Origin: Agrilactobacillus composti DSM 18527 = JCM 14202
Lineage (GTDB): Bacteria > Bacillota > Bacilli > Lactobacillales > Lactobacillaceae
Direction of reading: 5' to 3'
Assembly (NCBI RefSeq): GCF_001436375.1
Contig: NZ_AZGA01000084.1
Coordinates: 1 to 64,000, forward strand
DNA length: 64,000 bases
The position numbers were made by a program, and so were the translations under genes. Under the pieces are notes generated by a model. It made no database searches, was not told where the DNA came from, and worked only from the letters and a program-made list of their open reading frames with translations. This document shows, one piece after another, positions 42,347 to 52,378 of this stretch (the stretch's first letter is position 1; each line of letters starts with the position of its first letter).

Positions 42347-43195
42347 ATGACCCTTGATTCAAGTTTGACAGATTTTTATGATCAACAACCCAAAGCAACA
42401 GAACAAGTTTTGGAATTGCCCCTTGATCAACTACGGCCCAATCCTTACCAACCGCGGCAAGAGTTTGAAGCCCAAGCGCTCAGTGAACTGAGTGCTTCTA
42501 TTGCCCAAGATGGGGTTTTTCAACCGATTATTGTTCGCCCCAGTATTCAAGGCTATGAGATCATTGCCGGTGAGCGGCGCTTTCGAGCTAGCGGCTTAGC
42601 CCAGCAAAAAACGATTCCAGCGATTGTCCGCCAAATTTCGGATGCGCAAATGATGGAAACTGCTGTCCTGGAAAATCTTCAGCGCGAAGACCTCAATCCG
42701 CTAGAAGAAGCCCAGGCCTATGAGACGTTGATCAAACGTCTGAATTTAACCCAGGCTGACATATCCAAGCGCTTGGGCAAAAGTCGGCCATATATTGCCA
42801 ATTACTTACGTTTGTTGACTTTACCGGCTAGTACGAAGCAACTTCTGCAAAAACGGCAGCTATCCATGGGCCAAGCCCGAACGTTACTGGGGTTAAAGGA
42901 TAAAGCGCAAATTACGGCCCTGGCTAAACGGACTGTCCGGGAGAATCTTACTGTCCGGCAATTAGAAGCCATGGTCAGTGCAGCGAATCAACAGCTTTCT
43001 AAAAAACACCGGGGTAAAAAGATCAAAGCGCAATCGCCTTTTATGACGGCTACCACCGCTGCATTAGCTCAAAAATTAAGTGCCAAGGTGGCCATTAGTG
43101 ATTCGGCCAATGGCCAGGGGAAAATTCAGATCGATTATTTATCCACCCAAGATTTAAATCGTATTTTAGAAATTTTAGGGGTTTCCCTCGATTAA
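42347..43195 (+). CDS. parB: Chromosome partitioning protein ParB (Spo0J)
   Basis: A 282-residue ParB with LPLDQLRPNPYQPR near residue 25, the CTP-binding GERRFRA near 68 and ENLQREDLNPLEEAQAY near 105, then the helix-turn-helix LTQADISKRLGKSRPYIANYLRL. The C-terminal dimerisation domain ends with LNRILEILGVSLD. It loads SMC and organises the origin region by spreading from parS. It lies 10 bases after noc; the parA (soj) gene usually found between them is absent. Confidence 0.9.
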   Translation: MTLDSSLTDFYDQQPKATEQVLELPLDQLRPNPYQPRQEFEAQALSELSASIAQDGVFQPIIVRPSIQGYEIIAGERRFRASGLAQQKTIPAIVRQISDAQMMETAVLENLQREDLNPLEEAQAYETLIKRLNLTQADISKRLGKSRPYIANYLRLLTLPASTKQLLQKRQLSMGQARTLLGLKDKAQITALAKRTVRENLTVRQLEAMVSAANQQLSKKHRGKKIKAQSPFMTATTAALAQKLSAKVAISDSANGQGKIQIDYLSTQDLNRILEILGVSLD

Positions 43196-43255
43196 TGTGG
43201 CATTCCTTTTGATTTTGTTTTATGCTTTAGATTGGGTTTTTAAGGAGGTTTTGTG

Positions 43256-43504
43256 ATGTTTGAACTAGGTGATATCGTACTGATGAAAAAACCCCATGCC
43301 TGTGGGACCAACCGCTGGGAAGTTCTGCGAATGGGGATGGATATCCGTATTAAATGTCTAGGTTGCGGGCACATGATCATGATGCCTCGCAAAGATTTCC
43401 AAAAGAAAATGAAGCACGTCTTGGTGCAAGCCGCTGACGTCACGAAAGAAGAAGCAAATTACCAGGACGTTGTGAATTTTAAACGGCCTGATGAATTTTT
43501 ATAA
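43256..43504 (+). CDS. DUF951 family protein
   Basis: An 82-residue protein with the DUF951 core: FELGDIVLMKKPHACGTNRW, then IKCLGCGHMIMM, with two Cys-based pairs that could bind zinc. It is nearly always located between parB and ychF in Firmicutes; the function is not established. ATG 43256 follows AAGGAGG by seven bases; the GTG just before it is less likely. Confidence 0.88.
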   Translation: MFELGDIVLMKKPHACGTNRWEVLRMGMDIRIKCLGCGHMIMMPRKDFQKKMKHVLVQAADVTKEEANYQDVVNFKRPDEFL

Positions 43505-43536
43505 ACTAATTAATCAAAGAAAGTGAGTTTTTTAAC

Positions 43537-44637
43537 ATGGCATTAACTGCAGGTATTGTGGGCTTACCCAACGTCGGGAAGTCTACTTTGTTTAACGCGA
43601 TTACTAAAGCTGGGGCAGAAATGGCGAATTACCCCTTTGCGACTATTGATCCGAATGTGGGGATGGTTGAAGTCCCTGATAAGCGGCTACAACGCATTGA
43701 TGAATTGATCCCCGCTAAAAAAATTATTCCCACGACCTTTGAATTCACGGATATTGCTGGGATCGTCAAAGGTGCTAGTAAAGGGGAAGGTTTAGGTAAT
43801 AAGTTCTTAGAGAATATTCGGCAAGTGGACGCTATTGTCCATGTGGTCCGGGCTTTTGATGACGACAATATCACCACAGTATCTGGTAAAGTTGATCCCT
43901 TAGAAGATATTGAAACTATTAATCTGGAATTGAGTTTGGCTGATTTAGACAGCGTTAACAAGCGCTATGCTCGGGTTGAAAAAGTCGCCCGGACCAAAGA
44001 TAAAGAGGCCATGGCTGAATTTGCGGTCCTACAAAAAATTAAACCTGTTTTAGATGACGGGGGTAGTGTGCGCTCAATTGACTTTGATGAAGATGAACAA
44101 AAAATTGTCAAAGGGCTATTCTTATTGACGGCGAAACCCGTTATTTATGTGGCTAATATTGCCGAAGCAGATATGGCTGATCCTGATGCCTCACCTTATT
44201 ATCAAACTATCAAGGATTACGCCGCTAAGGAAAACGCGGAATCCTTGGCTATTTCTGCGAAGACTGAAGAAGAAATTGCCGAATTAGATGACGCCGATAA
44301 AAAAGATTTCTTAGAAGCTGAAGGTGTCAGTGAATCCGGTTTGGATCGTTTGATTCGTGCATCTTATCATTTGTTAGGCTTAGCCACATTCTTCACAGCC
44401 GGGGGTAAAGAAACTAGAGCTTGGACCTTTAAACAGGGGATGAAAGCCCCACAAGTTGCCGGTATTATTCATTCAGATTTTGAACGGGGCTTTATTCGGG
44501 CCGAAGTGGTTTCTTTTGAAGATCTAGATCAATTAGGCAGTCAACAAGCGGTTAAAGAAGCCGGGAAATTGCGCCTTGAAGGTAAAGACTATTTGGTTCA
44601 AGATGGCGACATTATTGAATTTAGATTTAACGTCTAA
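43537..44637 (+). CDS. ychF: Redox-regulated ATPase YchF (Obg-like)
   Basis: A 366-residue Obg-family protein that prefers ATP. G1 GLPNVGKST is at residues 8-16, G3 is DIAG near 70, the central coiled-coil insertion lies at about 130-165, and the C-terminal TGS domain is present (PQVAGIIHSDFERGFIRAEVV). It associates with ribosomes and stress responses. Confidence 0.96.
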   Translation: MALTAGIVGLPNVGKSTLFNAITKAGAEMANYPFATIDPNVGMVEVPDKRLQRIDELIPAKKIIPTTFEFTDIAGIVKGASKGEGLGNKFLENIRQVDAIVHVVRAFDDDNITTVSGKVDPLEDIETINLELSLADLDSVNKRYARVEKVARTKDKEAMAEFAVLQKIKPVLDDGGSVRSIDFDEDEQKIVKGLFLLTAKPVIYVANIAEADMADPDASPYYQTIKDYAAKENAESLAISAKTEEEIAELDDADKKDFLEAEGVSESGLDRLIRASYHLLGLATFFTAGGKETRAWTFKQGMKAPQVAGIIHSDFERGFIRAEVVSFEDLDQLGSQQAVKEAGKLRLEGKDYLVQDGDIIEFRFNV

Positions 44638-44660
44638 TTATTAGGAAAGTAGGTGGAATT

Positions 44661-45434
44661 GTGGACAATCGCCAAAAAAATGCCAAAGCAGCCAAGCAAC
44701 AACAGCAGGCTAGAGCACAAGCCAAAAAGGCTGAGAAAACGCTGACGCAAATTTCAGATACCGATTTAGACCAGCAAATTGCTAACTTGACCAAACGTAA
44801 CAACGAATATGTTTTTCGCTTGCGTAAAGCCTTGACCGAGGGCGGTATGAGTCAAGATAAACAAGTGGCTGTTTTAAAAGAGTTAGTTCCCCAAATTATG
44901 GCTGCCCAAGTTAAGGGCCAACCCGCCAATCAATTATTCGGCCCACCTTTGGCGAAAGCCAATAGTTTGATCAATGCACCTAAGCCTGCTAAAAAAGTAC
45001 CAATGTGGGCTAAAATGGTGGATTCCATGGGCTTGTTTGCAGTCTTTATGTTTGCTTTTGGGGCTTTATCTTTATTCACCTCCAAACCAAGTCAAAAAGG
45101 TCAACTGCAAAGCTTTGGTCTGTTATCACTGTTGTTGATTGCCATTGTGGCTGGGGCTGGTTTATCTTTAATTCAAGAAATGATGGCTCAACCCAAGGGT
45201 AAACGGCGGCCTTGGTGGCAAATTGTATTGATCGGGATCGTGGTGTTCTTAGCGATGCTGGCTATGGTCAGCCTCGGGGTATTTATTCCTAAGGTCATCA
45301 ACCCGATCCTTTCTGGCCCTGTTTATGCCGTGCTAGCTGCTTTGATTTATGGTGGCCGCTGGTACTTTAGAAAACAATTTGGCATTACCGGAAATGTCTT
45401 CGGTCCCGCGGCACCGCCCAAGAAAAAAGCTTAA
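44661..45434 (+). CDS. DUF1129 family membrane protein
   Basis: A 257-residue protein. The first 80 residues are highly charged and likely coiled coil (KNAKAAKQQQQARAQAKKAEK), followed by four membrane segments at about 125-140, 155-172, 190-215 and 220-238. DUF1129 proteins are common next to ychF in lactobacilli, with unknown function. The start is GTG 44661 with AGTAGGTGG upstream. Its leader contains AACGTCTAATT, which is also the end of ychF. Confidence 0.82.
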   Translation: MDNRQKNAKAAKQQQQARAQAKKAEKTLTQISDTDLDQQIANLTKRNNEYVFRLRKALTEGGMSQDKQVAVLKELVPQIMAAQVKGQPANQLFGPPLAKANSLINAPKPAKKVPMWAKMVDSMGLFAVFMFAFGALSLFTSKPSQKGQLQSFGLLSLLLIAIVAGAGLSLIQEMMAQPKGKRRPWWQIVLIGIVVFLAMLAMVSLGVFIPKVINPILSGPVYAVLAALIYGGRWYFRKQFGITGNVFGPAAPPKKKA

Positions 45435-45512
45435 CGTAGCACACCGGTTTTGATAGGGGTGTTAGGGAAAAATGGCATTAATATGCGAATATGGCAATTT
45501 AATTAGAAAATT

Positions 45513-45608
45513 TCGTTCGGGATTTCTTTAAAAATCCCAAAAAAACTCGTTTTTTTATTTTATTGTACGTTTTTTGATGGAGATGTCTTGACGGATGTCT
45601 CTTTTTTT
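45513..45608 (+). promoter_or_regulatory. Stacked hairpins and a terminator-like element upstream of guaB
   Basis: Three elements lie in a row: GGGATTT / AAATCCC (45519-45538) overlapping a PurBox-like CCCGAAC (complement of 45515-45521), AAAAAAAC-TC-GTTTTTTT (45539-45556), and the rho-independent hairpin GAGATGTC / GATGTCTC (45580-45601) with seven T. It ends 67 bases before the guaB start, so it could be the DUF1129 terminator or an attenuator in a guaB leader. Confidence 0.45.
45580..45608 (+). terminator. Terminator between DUF1129 gene and guaB
   Basis: An 8-bp stem with two wobble pairs, a loop of six (TTGACG), then seven T. Confidence 0.7.
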
Positions 45609-45654
45609 GTTAACTTAGTCAACAAGCAATTTCAACAAGACAAAAATAAAATAA

Positions 45655-47154
<1,500 letters not shown>

Positions 47155-47179
47155 AATATTAGCTACACTAAAAATTATT

Positions 47180-47207
47180 CAGGCCCGGTCATACGGGCCT
47201 GTTTTTT
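47180..47207 (+). terminator. Terminator after guaB
   Basis: Stem CAGGCCCG (47180-47187) / CGGGCCTG (47194-47201) followed by TTTTTT. Confidence 0.9.
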
Positions 47208-47374
47208 AGGTGAATTTCAGATAGTAAAGAAAATGTAAAGAAACCATGGCTGTCTCGTAATATTTAGGGTGTATGATGTAATTTGTAGTGATGAAAGTTT
47301 ATCATGACTACCCAATTATGAGGATTCAGTGTCACAAATTTAACCATATTATTTTCAGGAGGTGCATCCATCAC

Positions 47375-47923
47375 ATGTTTAAACATATGTCCGGTTTCAA
47401 GAAGTCACTGACTAAAGTAAGTGTACTTGGTTTAGCAGTTGGCTCAATTGCACTGTTAAGTGCTTGTTCCGGGAATAATACATCACAATCCAGTGATGCA
47501 TCGTCAAAGACTTCAAGTGTTGAAAAGTCTAGCAAATCAAGTAGTCCTGCTTCATCTAAGAGTCAGTCTACCGCTAGCCAAGCTAGTGAAACTACCAGTG
47601 ATTCTAGTTCTGCCAGCACGACCAGTGCGACGAGTTCAACCACAACGGCTAGTTCAAGTAGCGCGGCTAGCAGCCAGAGTTCAGCTAGCTCAAGTGCTAC
47701 GCAACAAACCATTACCACTGGCGATCAGGCACAAACTTATTTAAAGAGCCAAGTTGATGCTCAGTATCAAGCAGATGGCCCAACAGTTTATGGTTTCACT
47801 AATGAAACCACATATCAAGGGCAAAAGGCTTTCCGAGTTGAAGTTGGTAAAAACAATGGCCGGTCAACCGTTGCAATCTATGATGTATTAGAAAATGGGC
47901 AGTATTACAAAGTTAATAATTAA
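47375..47923 (+). CDS. Serine-rich lipoprotein, unknown function
   Basis: A 182-residue lipoprotein. The signal peptide ends at lipobox LSAC near residue 30, so the mature protein is lipid-anchored at the outer face of the membrane. A 75-residue linker of Ser, Thr and Ala acts as a flexible, possibly glycosylated wall-spanning stalk, and a small folded domain of about 65 residues closes the protein (AQTYLKSQVDAQYQ...VAIYDVLENGQYYKV). The ATG at 47375 lies 12 bases after AGGAGG. It is followed 23 bases later by a GH25 lysozyme gene. Confidence 0.8.
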   Translation: MFKHMSGFKKSLTKVSVLGLAVGSIALLSACSGNNTSQSSDASSKTSSVEKSSKSSSPASSKSQSTASQASETTSDSSSASTTSATSSTTTASSSSAASSQSSASSSATQQTITTGDQAQTYLKSQVDAQYQADGPTVYGFTNETTYQGQKAFRVEVGKNNGRSTVAIYDVLENGQYYKVNN

Positions 47924-47946
47924 TTTTGGGAAAATGGAGCGTAAAT

Positions 47947-49044
47947 ATGATTAAAAAGAGAGGTACATATTTTAAGATTTCGACCTGGCTATTGGTCGGA
48001 TTGTCATTGTTAGGGGCTGTTTTTTCAACAACAGCTCAGGTTCAAGCCAGTGACTTCTTGAAATTTGCCGATGTTTCAAGTTATCAAAGTTCAGATGAAT
48101 ATTTCTTCCAGAACTTAACAACTGGTAATGTGGCTGGGGTTGTTGTTAAATTGACCCAAGGTTCTACAGATGGGGATAACTATATTAACCCTAAAGCCCA
48201 AGCACAAATCAAAAATGCGAAGGCTGCTGGTTTAAAAGTTAGTTTATATCACTATGCCAAATACAATGGCACCCAAGATGCTATTGATGAAGCCAATTTC
48301 TTTGCCGATGCGGCTAAAAGTGCCGGCTTAGGGGCAGACACTGTCATGGTCGCCGATGTGGAAGATCCTTCTTTATCAAACCCTTATGGCGATACGGTTA
48401 CTTTCCAACAACAATTGAAGAATCGTGGCTATAATAACCAAGTTATTTATTCCATGGCTTCTTGGTTCTGGTATAACAAAGTACCCCGTAACTACCCAGC
48501 TTGGGTTGCCAACTACGGGACCGATGCCCCTGGTGTAGATAACGCCGCTGCATGGCAATATACCTCTAATTACAACGGGTTAAGCTTAGATATGAGTTAT
48601 GACTTTACAGGTTTGTTCACCAACAAGAGTGTGTCCCAAGCACCTGCAGGTGATACATCTTCTAGCAGCAACAACAATGTCATCACCGTTGGTGGTACTG
48701 GTGCCAATGGCGTTAAAGGTAACGGCAGTTCTGCCCAACACTTTAATGCTGGCACCGCTTGGAAATCAAACGGTATCAAGTTGATCAATGGTAAAATTGC
48801 TTACTTAGTCGGTGCTGATGTGTATATCTACCAAGATGACACCACCCAAGCTAATGTTTGTACAGTTGCCAACCCTTGTAAAGCAGTCGATGGCAACGGC
48901 AACCAAATTGGTTCTGATGGTAAATTTACTGCCGGCAGCCAATGGCAAATTGCCAGTGTCACTGAAGTCAACGGCCAAGCCGCTTATCAAGTCAGTGGGA
49001 CAGAATATATTCTTGCTAGCAACACAATTGGCAATGGCAACTAA
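47947..49044 (+). CDS. Secreted GH25 muramidase (lysozyme) with a C-terminal wall-domain
   Basis: A 365-residue exported enzyme. The signal peptide ends near QVQA-SD (residue 32). The GH25 barrel spans about 33-225, starting FADVSSYQ (catalytic Asp) and holding the acidic pair in VADVEDPS. A short Ser/Asn linker leads to a domain of about 110 residues ending in IASVTEVNGQAAYQVSG, similar in character to SLAP/SH3-like wall-binding domains; it carries two Cys (CTVANPC) able to form a disulphide. It cleaves peptidoglycan in wall turnover or defence. The upstream lipoprotein is probably cotranscribed. Confidence 0.88.
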   Translation: MIKKRGTYFKISTWLLVGLSLLGAVFSTTAQVQASDFLKFADVSSYQSSDEYFFQNLTTGNVAGVVVKLTQGSTDGDNYINPKAQAQIKNAKAAGLKVSLYHYAKYNGTQDAIDEANFFADAAKSAGLGADTVMVADVEDPSLSNPYGDTVTFQQQLKNRGYNNQVIYSMASWFWYNKVPRNYPAWVANYGTDAPGVDNAAAWQYTSNYNGLSLDMSYDFTGLFTNKSVSQAPAGDTSSSSNNNVITVGGTGANGVKGNGSSAQHFNAGTAWKSNGIKLINGKIAYLVGADVYIYQDDTTQANVCTVANPCKAVDGNGNQIGSDGKFTAGSQWQIASVTEVNGQAAYQVSGTEYILASNTIGNGN

Positions 49045-49067
49045 GTCGGTTTAAATTAAAGATAACT

Positions 49068-49110
49068 AATCCCAGTGAAAAGTGAACTTCATTTTTCACT
49101 GGGATTTTTT
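49068..49110 (+). terminator. Terminator after the lysozyme gene
   Basis: A 14-bp stem AATCCCAGTGAAAA (49068-49081) / TTTTCACTGGGATT (49093-49106) then TTTT. Confidence 0.88.
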
Positions 49111-49113
49111 AAA

Positions 49114-49890
49114 TCAATTGGTTTTGTGATAGGCCAAAACTGTCAGCGGCGCAAAGATAACCACGATGGCTAAACTAAACAAGATGACCACCCAAGCTTG
49201 GCTGGTCCACAGACCTTGATTGAGCATGGCGTGCATCGCTGTGATCACATGCGTAATCGGATTCAAATCAGCCACGAATCGTAACCAATTAGGCAGTGTC
49301 TTTAGCGGGATGAAAGCATTGGATAAGAAGGACAAAATCATCATTGTTAGCATTGAAAAGCTTTGAACCATGGTAGCACTTTTAGCTAAAAGACCCAGTA
49401 ATGCAAACAGCCAACTCATGGCCCAACCTGTGAAAATAGCCAGGCCGCCGGCAGCCAACACCCAACCAAAGCCAGCAGCTGGGCGCCAACCCATGATATA
49501 ACCAGTTAAAAAAGAAACAGTAGTGGCAATAGTTAAGCGCAAAACGTCAGCAAATAGTTGACCTGCTAATGGCACAACTGACGCGATAGGTAAAGATTTG
49601 AAACGATCAAAAACACCAGAATCTAAATCTTCACGGATCTGGGCACCTGAACCCGCGGCCGCGGATAGCATCGTTTGTAAGACAATGCCTGGAACGATTG
49701 TGGGCAGATAAGCCGTTACACCGCCGGCTATCGCGCCACCGAATAAATAACCAAACATCAGCATAAATAAAACGGGTTGAATTAAAACATCCATCAAGCG
49801 TTCAGGGTTGTGCATGGTTTTCAAAATGTTACGATAAGCCATCGTAGCAGTATTAGCAATGAGATTAGTACGTTTTGGGACAAATTCCAT
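49114..49890 (-). CDS. ABC-2 type exporter permease (DrrB-like)
   Basis: A 258-residue membrane protein with six helices. The ABC-2 signature region is FLSNAFIPLKTLPNWLRFVADLNPITH near residues 190-215 (shown in part). It forms the channel for the ATPase encoded just upstream. The ATG at 49890 follows AAGGAG. The substrate is probably a drug or lipid-like toxic molecule. Confidence 0.87.
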   Translation of the reverse strand: MEFVPKRTNLIANTATMAYRNILKTMHNPERLMDVLIQPVLFMLMFGYLFGGAIAGGVTAYLPTIVPGIVLQTMLSAAAGSGAQIREDLDSGVFDRFKSLPIASVVPLAGQLFADVLRLTIATTVSFLTGYIMGWRPAAGFGWVLAAGGLAIFTGWAMSWLFALLGLLAKSATMVQSFSMLTMMILSFLSNAFIPLKTLPNWLRFVADLNPITHVITAMHAMLNQGLWTSQAWVVILFSLAIVVIFAPLTVLAYHKTN

Positions 49891-49929
49891 ATTTTTTCTC
49901 CTTATCTCCTAATTAAATAGGCGTCAGTT

Positions 49930-50865
49930 TTAGTGTTTGCCAGAAGTTAAGGCAAAGAAGACATCATCCATTGAAGGTTCCTTCACAGCTATATTAGCGA
50001 TGGGGATGTGGTGATCATTTAAGTGATTTAATACCGCTGTGACTTGATTAGGATTAGTTAATTTTGCCGTAATGATATTTTTACTAGCAGTAGCGGTTGA
50101 TTGCAGAGTTTGGCTGATCACCGCAACAGCAGTGGAAACCAGCGCTGAATTTTGTAGCTGCGTCTGTAGCGTTACGCCGCCCACGGTTGCTTTCAATGCC
50201 GCGGGTGTGCCAACTTGCACTAATTGCCCGTGGTCAATGACGGCAATACGGTCGGCCAGTTCGTCAGCTTCTTCAAGATACTGGGTCGTTAGGACAATTG
50301 TGGATCCTTGGGCCACCAATTGCCGAATGGTAGTCCACATTTTTGTTCTAGTTCGAGGATCTAAACCAGTTGTGGGTTCGTCTAGAAAAATCAAGGGAGG
50401 TTGGCTGATTAAACTAACGGCTAAATCTAATCTGCGTCGCATGCCGCCGGAAAAATCGGCAATGGCTTTATCAGCTGAAGCCAGCAGGGAAAATTCCTGT
50501 AACAAGGCAGTCGTCCTTTTTTTGGCTTGAGCTTTCGTTAAGCCATTCAGACGTGAAAAAATCATTAAATTTTCCCGAGCTGAGATATCTTCATCAACAG
50601 CCGCATATTGCCCAGTTAACCCAAATAGACCCCGGACTTGCCGCGACTGCTTTTGAACATCATGTCCAAAAATCTGAATGGTCCCACTGCTGGGATTTAA
50701 TAAGGTAGTGAGCATGCGGAGAATCGTTGTTTTGCCAGCACCATTTGGACCCAACAGACCAAATATTTCACCTTTTTGGACATTTAGCGAAACGTTATTG
50801 ACTGCGAGAAAATTTCCAAACCGTTTTGTTAAATTATCAATTTGAATAGCATATTCTATTGTCAT
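49930..50865 (-). CDS. ABC exporter ATP-binding protein (DrrA-like)
   Basis: A 311-residue ATPase of the daunorubicin-resistance type. Walker A GPNGAGKTT near residue 40, signature FSGGMRRRLDLAVSL near 145, Walker B LIFLDEPTTGLDPR, and a C-terminal extension of about 90 residues ending in PSMDDVFFALTSGK, the DrrA family tail. It pairs with the permease 39 bases downstream and is divergent from a MarR regulator, which probably controls it. Confidence 0.9.
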   Translation of the reverse strand: MTIEYAIQIDNLTKRFGNFLAVNNVSLNVQKGEIFGLLGPNGAGKTTILRMLTTLLNPSSGTIQIFGHDVQKQSRQVRGLFGLTGQYAAVDEDISARENLMIFSRLNGLTKAQAKKRTTALLQEFSLLASADKAIADFSGGMRRRLDLAVSLISQPPLIFLDEPTTGLDPRTRTKMWTTIRQLVAQGSTIVLTTQYLEEADELADRIAVIDHGQLVQVGTPAALKATVGGVTLQTQLQNSALVSTAVAVISQTLQSTATASKNIITAKLTNPNQVTAVLNHLNDHHIPIANIAVKEPSMDDVFFALTSGKH

Positions 50866-50920
50866 TTTGCCACCTGTAACGTGTTGCCACGTTTCCTGAG
50901 TTAGATTTGACAGGGGGAAT

Positions 50921-50999
50921 TTAATCAGGTCCCCCTGCCGAATAATATAATAAGCCCTACCTGATTAATTTGTCAATACTTTAATCAGGCCCCCTGATT
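50921..50999. promoter_or_regulatory. Three-copy TTAATCAGG operator array (MarR sites)
   Basis: TTAATCAGG occurs at 50921-50929 and 50981-50989, exactly 60 bases apart, with an inverted copy CCTGATTAA at 50960-50968. The copy at 50983-50999 is a perfect palindrome AATCAGG-CCC-CCTGATT. The sites overlap both divergent promoters, as expected for an autoregulated MarR repressor. Confidence 0.65.
50947..50976 (-). promoter_or_regulatory. Promoter of the DrrAB-like exporter
   Basis: Minus strand: TTGACA (50971-50976), 18-bp spacer containing one operator copy, TATTAT (50947-50952). Confidence 0.65.
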
Positions 51000-51022
51000 T
51001 TTCGTGACTTTTTTGCTATACT
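50995..51022 (+). promoter_or_regulatory. Promoter of the MarR gene
   Basis: TGATTT (50995-51000, inside the palindromic operator), 16-bp spacer, TATACT (51017-51022). Confidence 0.55.
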
Positions 51023-51062
51023 TAAATGACCATACTAGATACTAAATGAAGGAGGAACTTAT

Positions 51063-51581
51063 ATGAGTACGCTTTCGGAAAAACATCAATTAGCCGAGAA
51101 AATTTGGGAATTTACAATTTTGACCCGGTTAGATAGCGATGATGATCGCCAGCGCGGTAGCCGATTATCTTTTTCTGGGCAAGGAAAAATCTTGGTTTTA
51201 TTAGCCCAAGAAGATAATTTACCTCAAAAAGAAATTGCGACTCGCCTGAATCTAACGCCCCAATCTACGGCAGAATTTGTAGGAAAATTAGCCCGTAAAC
51301 ACTATGTTCACAAAACTAAATCTCAAAAAGATAGGCGAATAACTTTAATTCAGTTAACGGGACAAGGCCGGGATGCTTTGAAAAACATTGACAATACAAT
51401 TCCCAGTTATTTAGAGTTCCTAGACGATGACGAACAACAGCAGTTTGGTAAATTACTGGCTAAGATGAATCTGGGCTTACGTGAGCGTATTGAAAGCCGG
51501 GATAACAGTATTGATGGTAAGATGCATAAAGTAATGTTGCAGCATTTTACCAAACAGAGTCATGCTGGTGAAAATAAGTAG
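51063..51581 (+). CDS. MarR family transcriptional regulator
   Basis: A 172-residue winged-helix regulator. The recognition segment is ATRLNLTPQSTAEFVGKLARKHYV, and the wing is KSQKDRRITLIQLTGQG, with the DxR motif that marks MarR proteins. It probably represses the divergent ABC exporter and itself through the TTAATCAGG sites, with release by the exporter's substrate. GAAGGAGG precedes the ATG. Confidence 0.9.
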   Translation: MSTLSEKHQLAEKIWEFTILTRLDSDDDRQRGSRLSFSGQGKILVLLAQEDNLPQKEIATRLNLTPQSTAEFVGKLARKHYVHKTKSQKDRRITLIQLTGQGRDALKNIDNTIPSYLEFLDDDEQQQFGKLLAKMNLGLRERIESRDNSIDGKMHKVMLQHFTKQSHAGENK

Positions 51582-51691
51582 CCGATACCATATCATTTAA
51601 TAGATTCTTTGAAATCTAAAGATTTTTTTAAGAATCTTTGTTAAAATAGGCGTTAGAGATATTATTGGATCCATCAGTCGAGGGGTTAATT

Positions 51692-52378
51692 ATGAAGATA
51701 TTAATTGTAGACGACGACAAAGAAATTGTTGAACTTTTGTCGATTTATGTGAAAAATGAAGGTTATGAACCGGTGACCGCTTATTCCGGAAAGGAAGCTT
51801 TGACAAAGCTAGCCACAAATCATGATATCAAACTCATGATTCTAGATATCATGATGCCTAATATGAATGGCATTGATGTCATTAAAGAAGTGCGCACCGA
51901 TTCCCAGATTCCAATTATCATTGTGTCTGCCAAAACAGCGGACATGGATAAAATCCAAGCACTGATCACTGGTGCAGACGATTACGTGGCCAAACCATTC
52001 AATCCGTTAGAGGTCATGGCCCGAGTCAAGTCCTTATTGCGGCGGAGTGAACACCAAGTAACTGCTGATATTCCGGATGTATTAGAGGTGGGCTCTTTGA
52101 CGATTAAAAAAGATTCCCATGAGGTCATCACTATGACGGGTAAACAAGTGCAATTGACGGCCTTAGAATTTGGTATCTTATACTTATTAGCCAGCCACCC
52201 CAATCGGGTTTTTTCTGCCGATGAGATTTTTGAGCGGGTTTGGCAACAAGAAAGTATTGTATCGGCTAAGACTGTTATGGTTCATGTCAGCCACTTACGA
52301 GATAAGATTGAAGAAGCCACTGGCGGCGAAAAAGTTATTGAAACAGTCTGGGGCGTGGGTTATAAAGTTGCAGGATAA
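51692..52378 (+). CDS. OmpR-family response regulator (VanR-like)
   Basis: A 228-residue regulator. The receiver domain opens with ILIVDDDKEIVELL, carries the phospho-acceptor Asp in LMILDIMMPNMNG near residue 52 and the Lys in YVAKPFNPLE. A winged-helix DNA-binding domain ends with VIETVWGVGYKVAG. ATG 51692 follows GAGGGG. The paired kinase gene overlaps its end by 11 bases. The pair resembles VanRS and stands before a D,D-carboxypeptidase gene, so cell-wall control is likely. Confidence 0.92.
   Translation: MKILIVDDDKEIVELLSIYVKNEGYEPVTAYSGKEALTKLATNHDIKLMILDIMMPNMNGIDVIKEVRTDSQIPIIIVSAKTADMDKIQALITGADDYVAKPFNPLEVMARVKSLLRRSEHQVTADIPDVLEVGSLTIKKDSHEVITMTGKQVQLTALEFGILYLLASHPNRVFSADEIFERVWQQESIVSAKTVMVHVSHLRDKIEEATGGEKVIETVWGVGYKVAG

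Noticed and set aside
45539-45556. A7-CTCG-T7-like dyad upstream of guaB as an independent terminator
   Set aside because: The stem is almost only A:T pairs and would be unstable as RNA; kept only as part of the leader description.
47375-47744. Overlapping Leu/Val-rich open frame in the lipoprotein gene
   Set aside because: It is a frame-shifted shadow of the repetitive Ser/Thr codons; it has no ribosome binding site and its composition follows the repeat.
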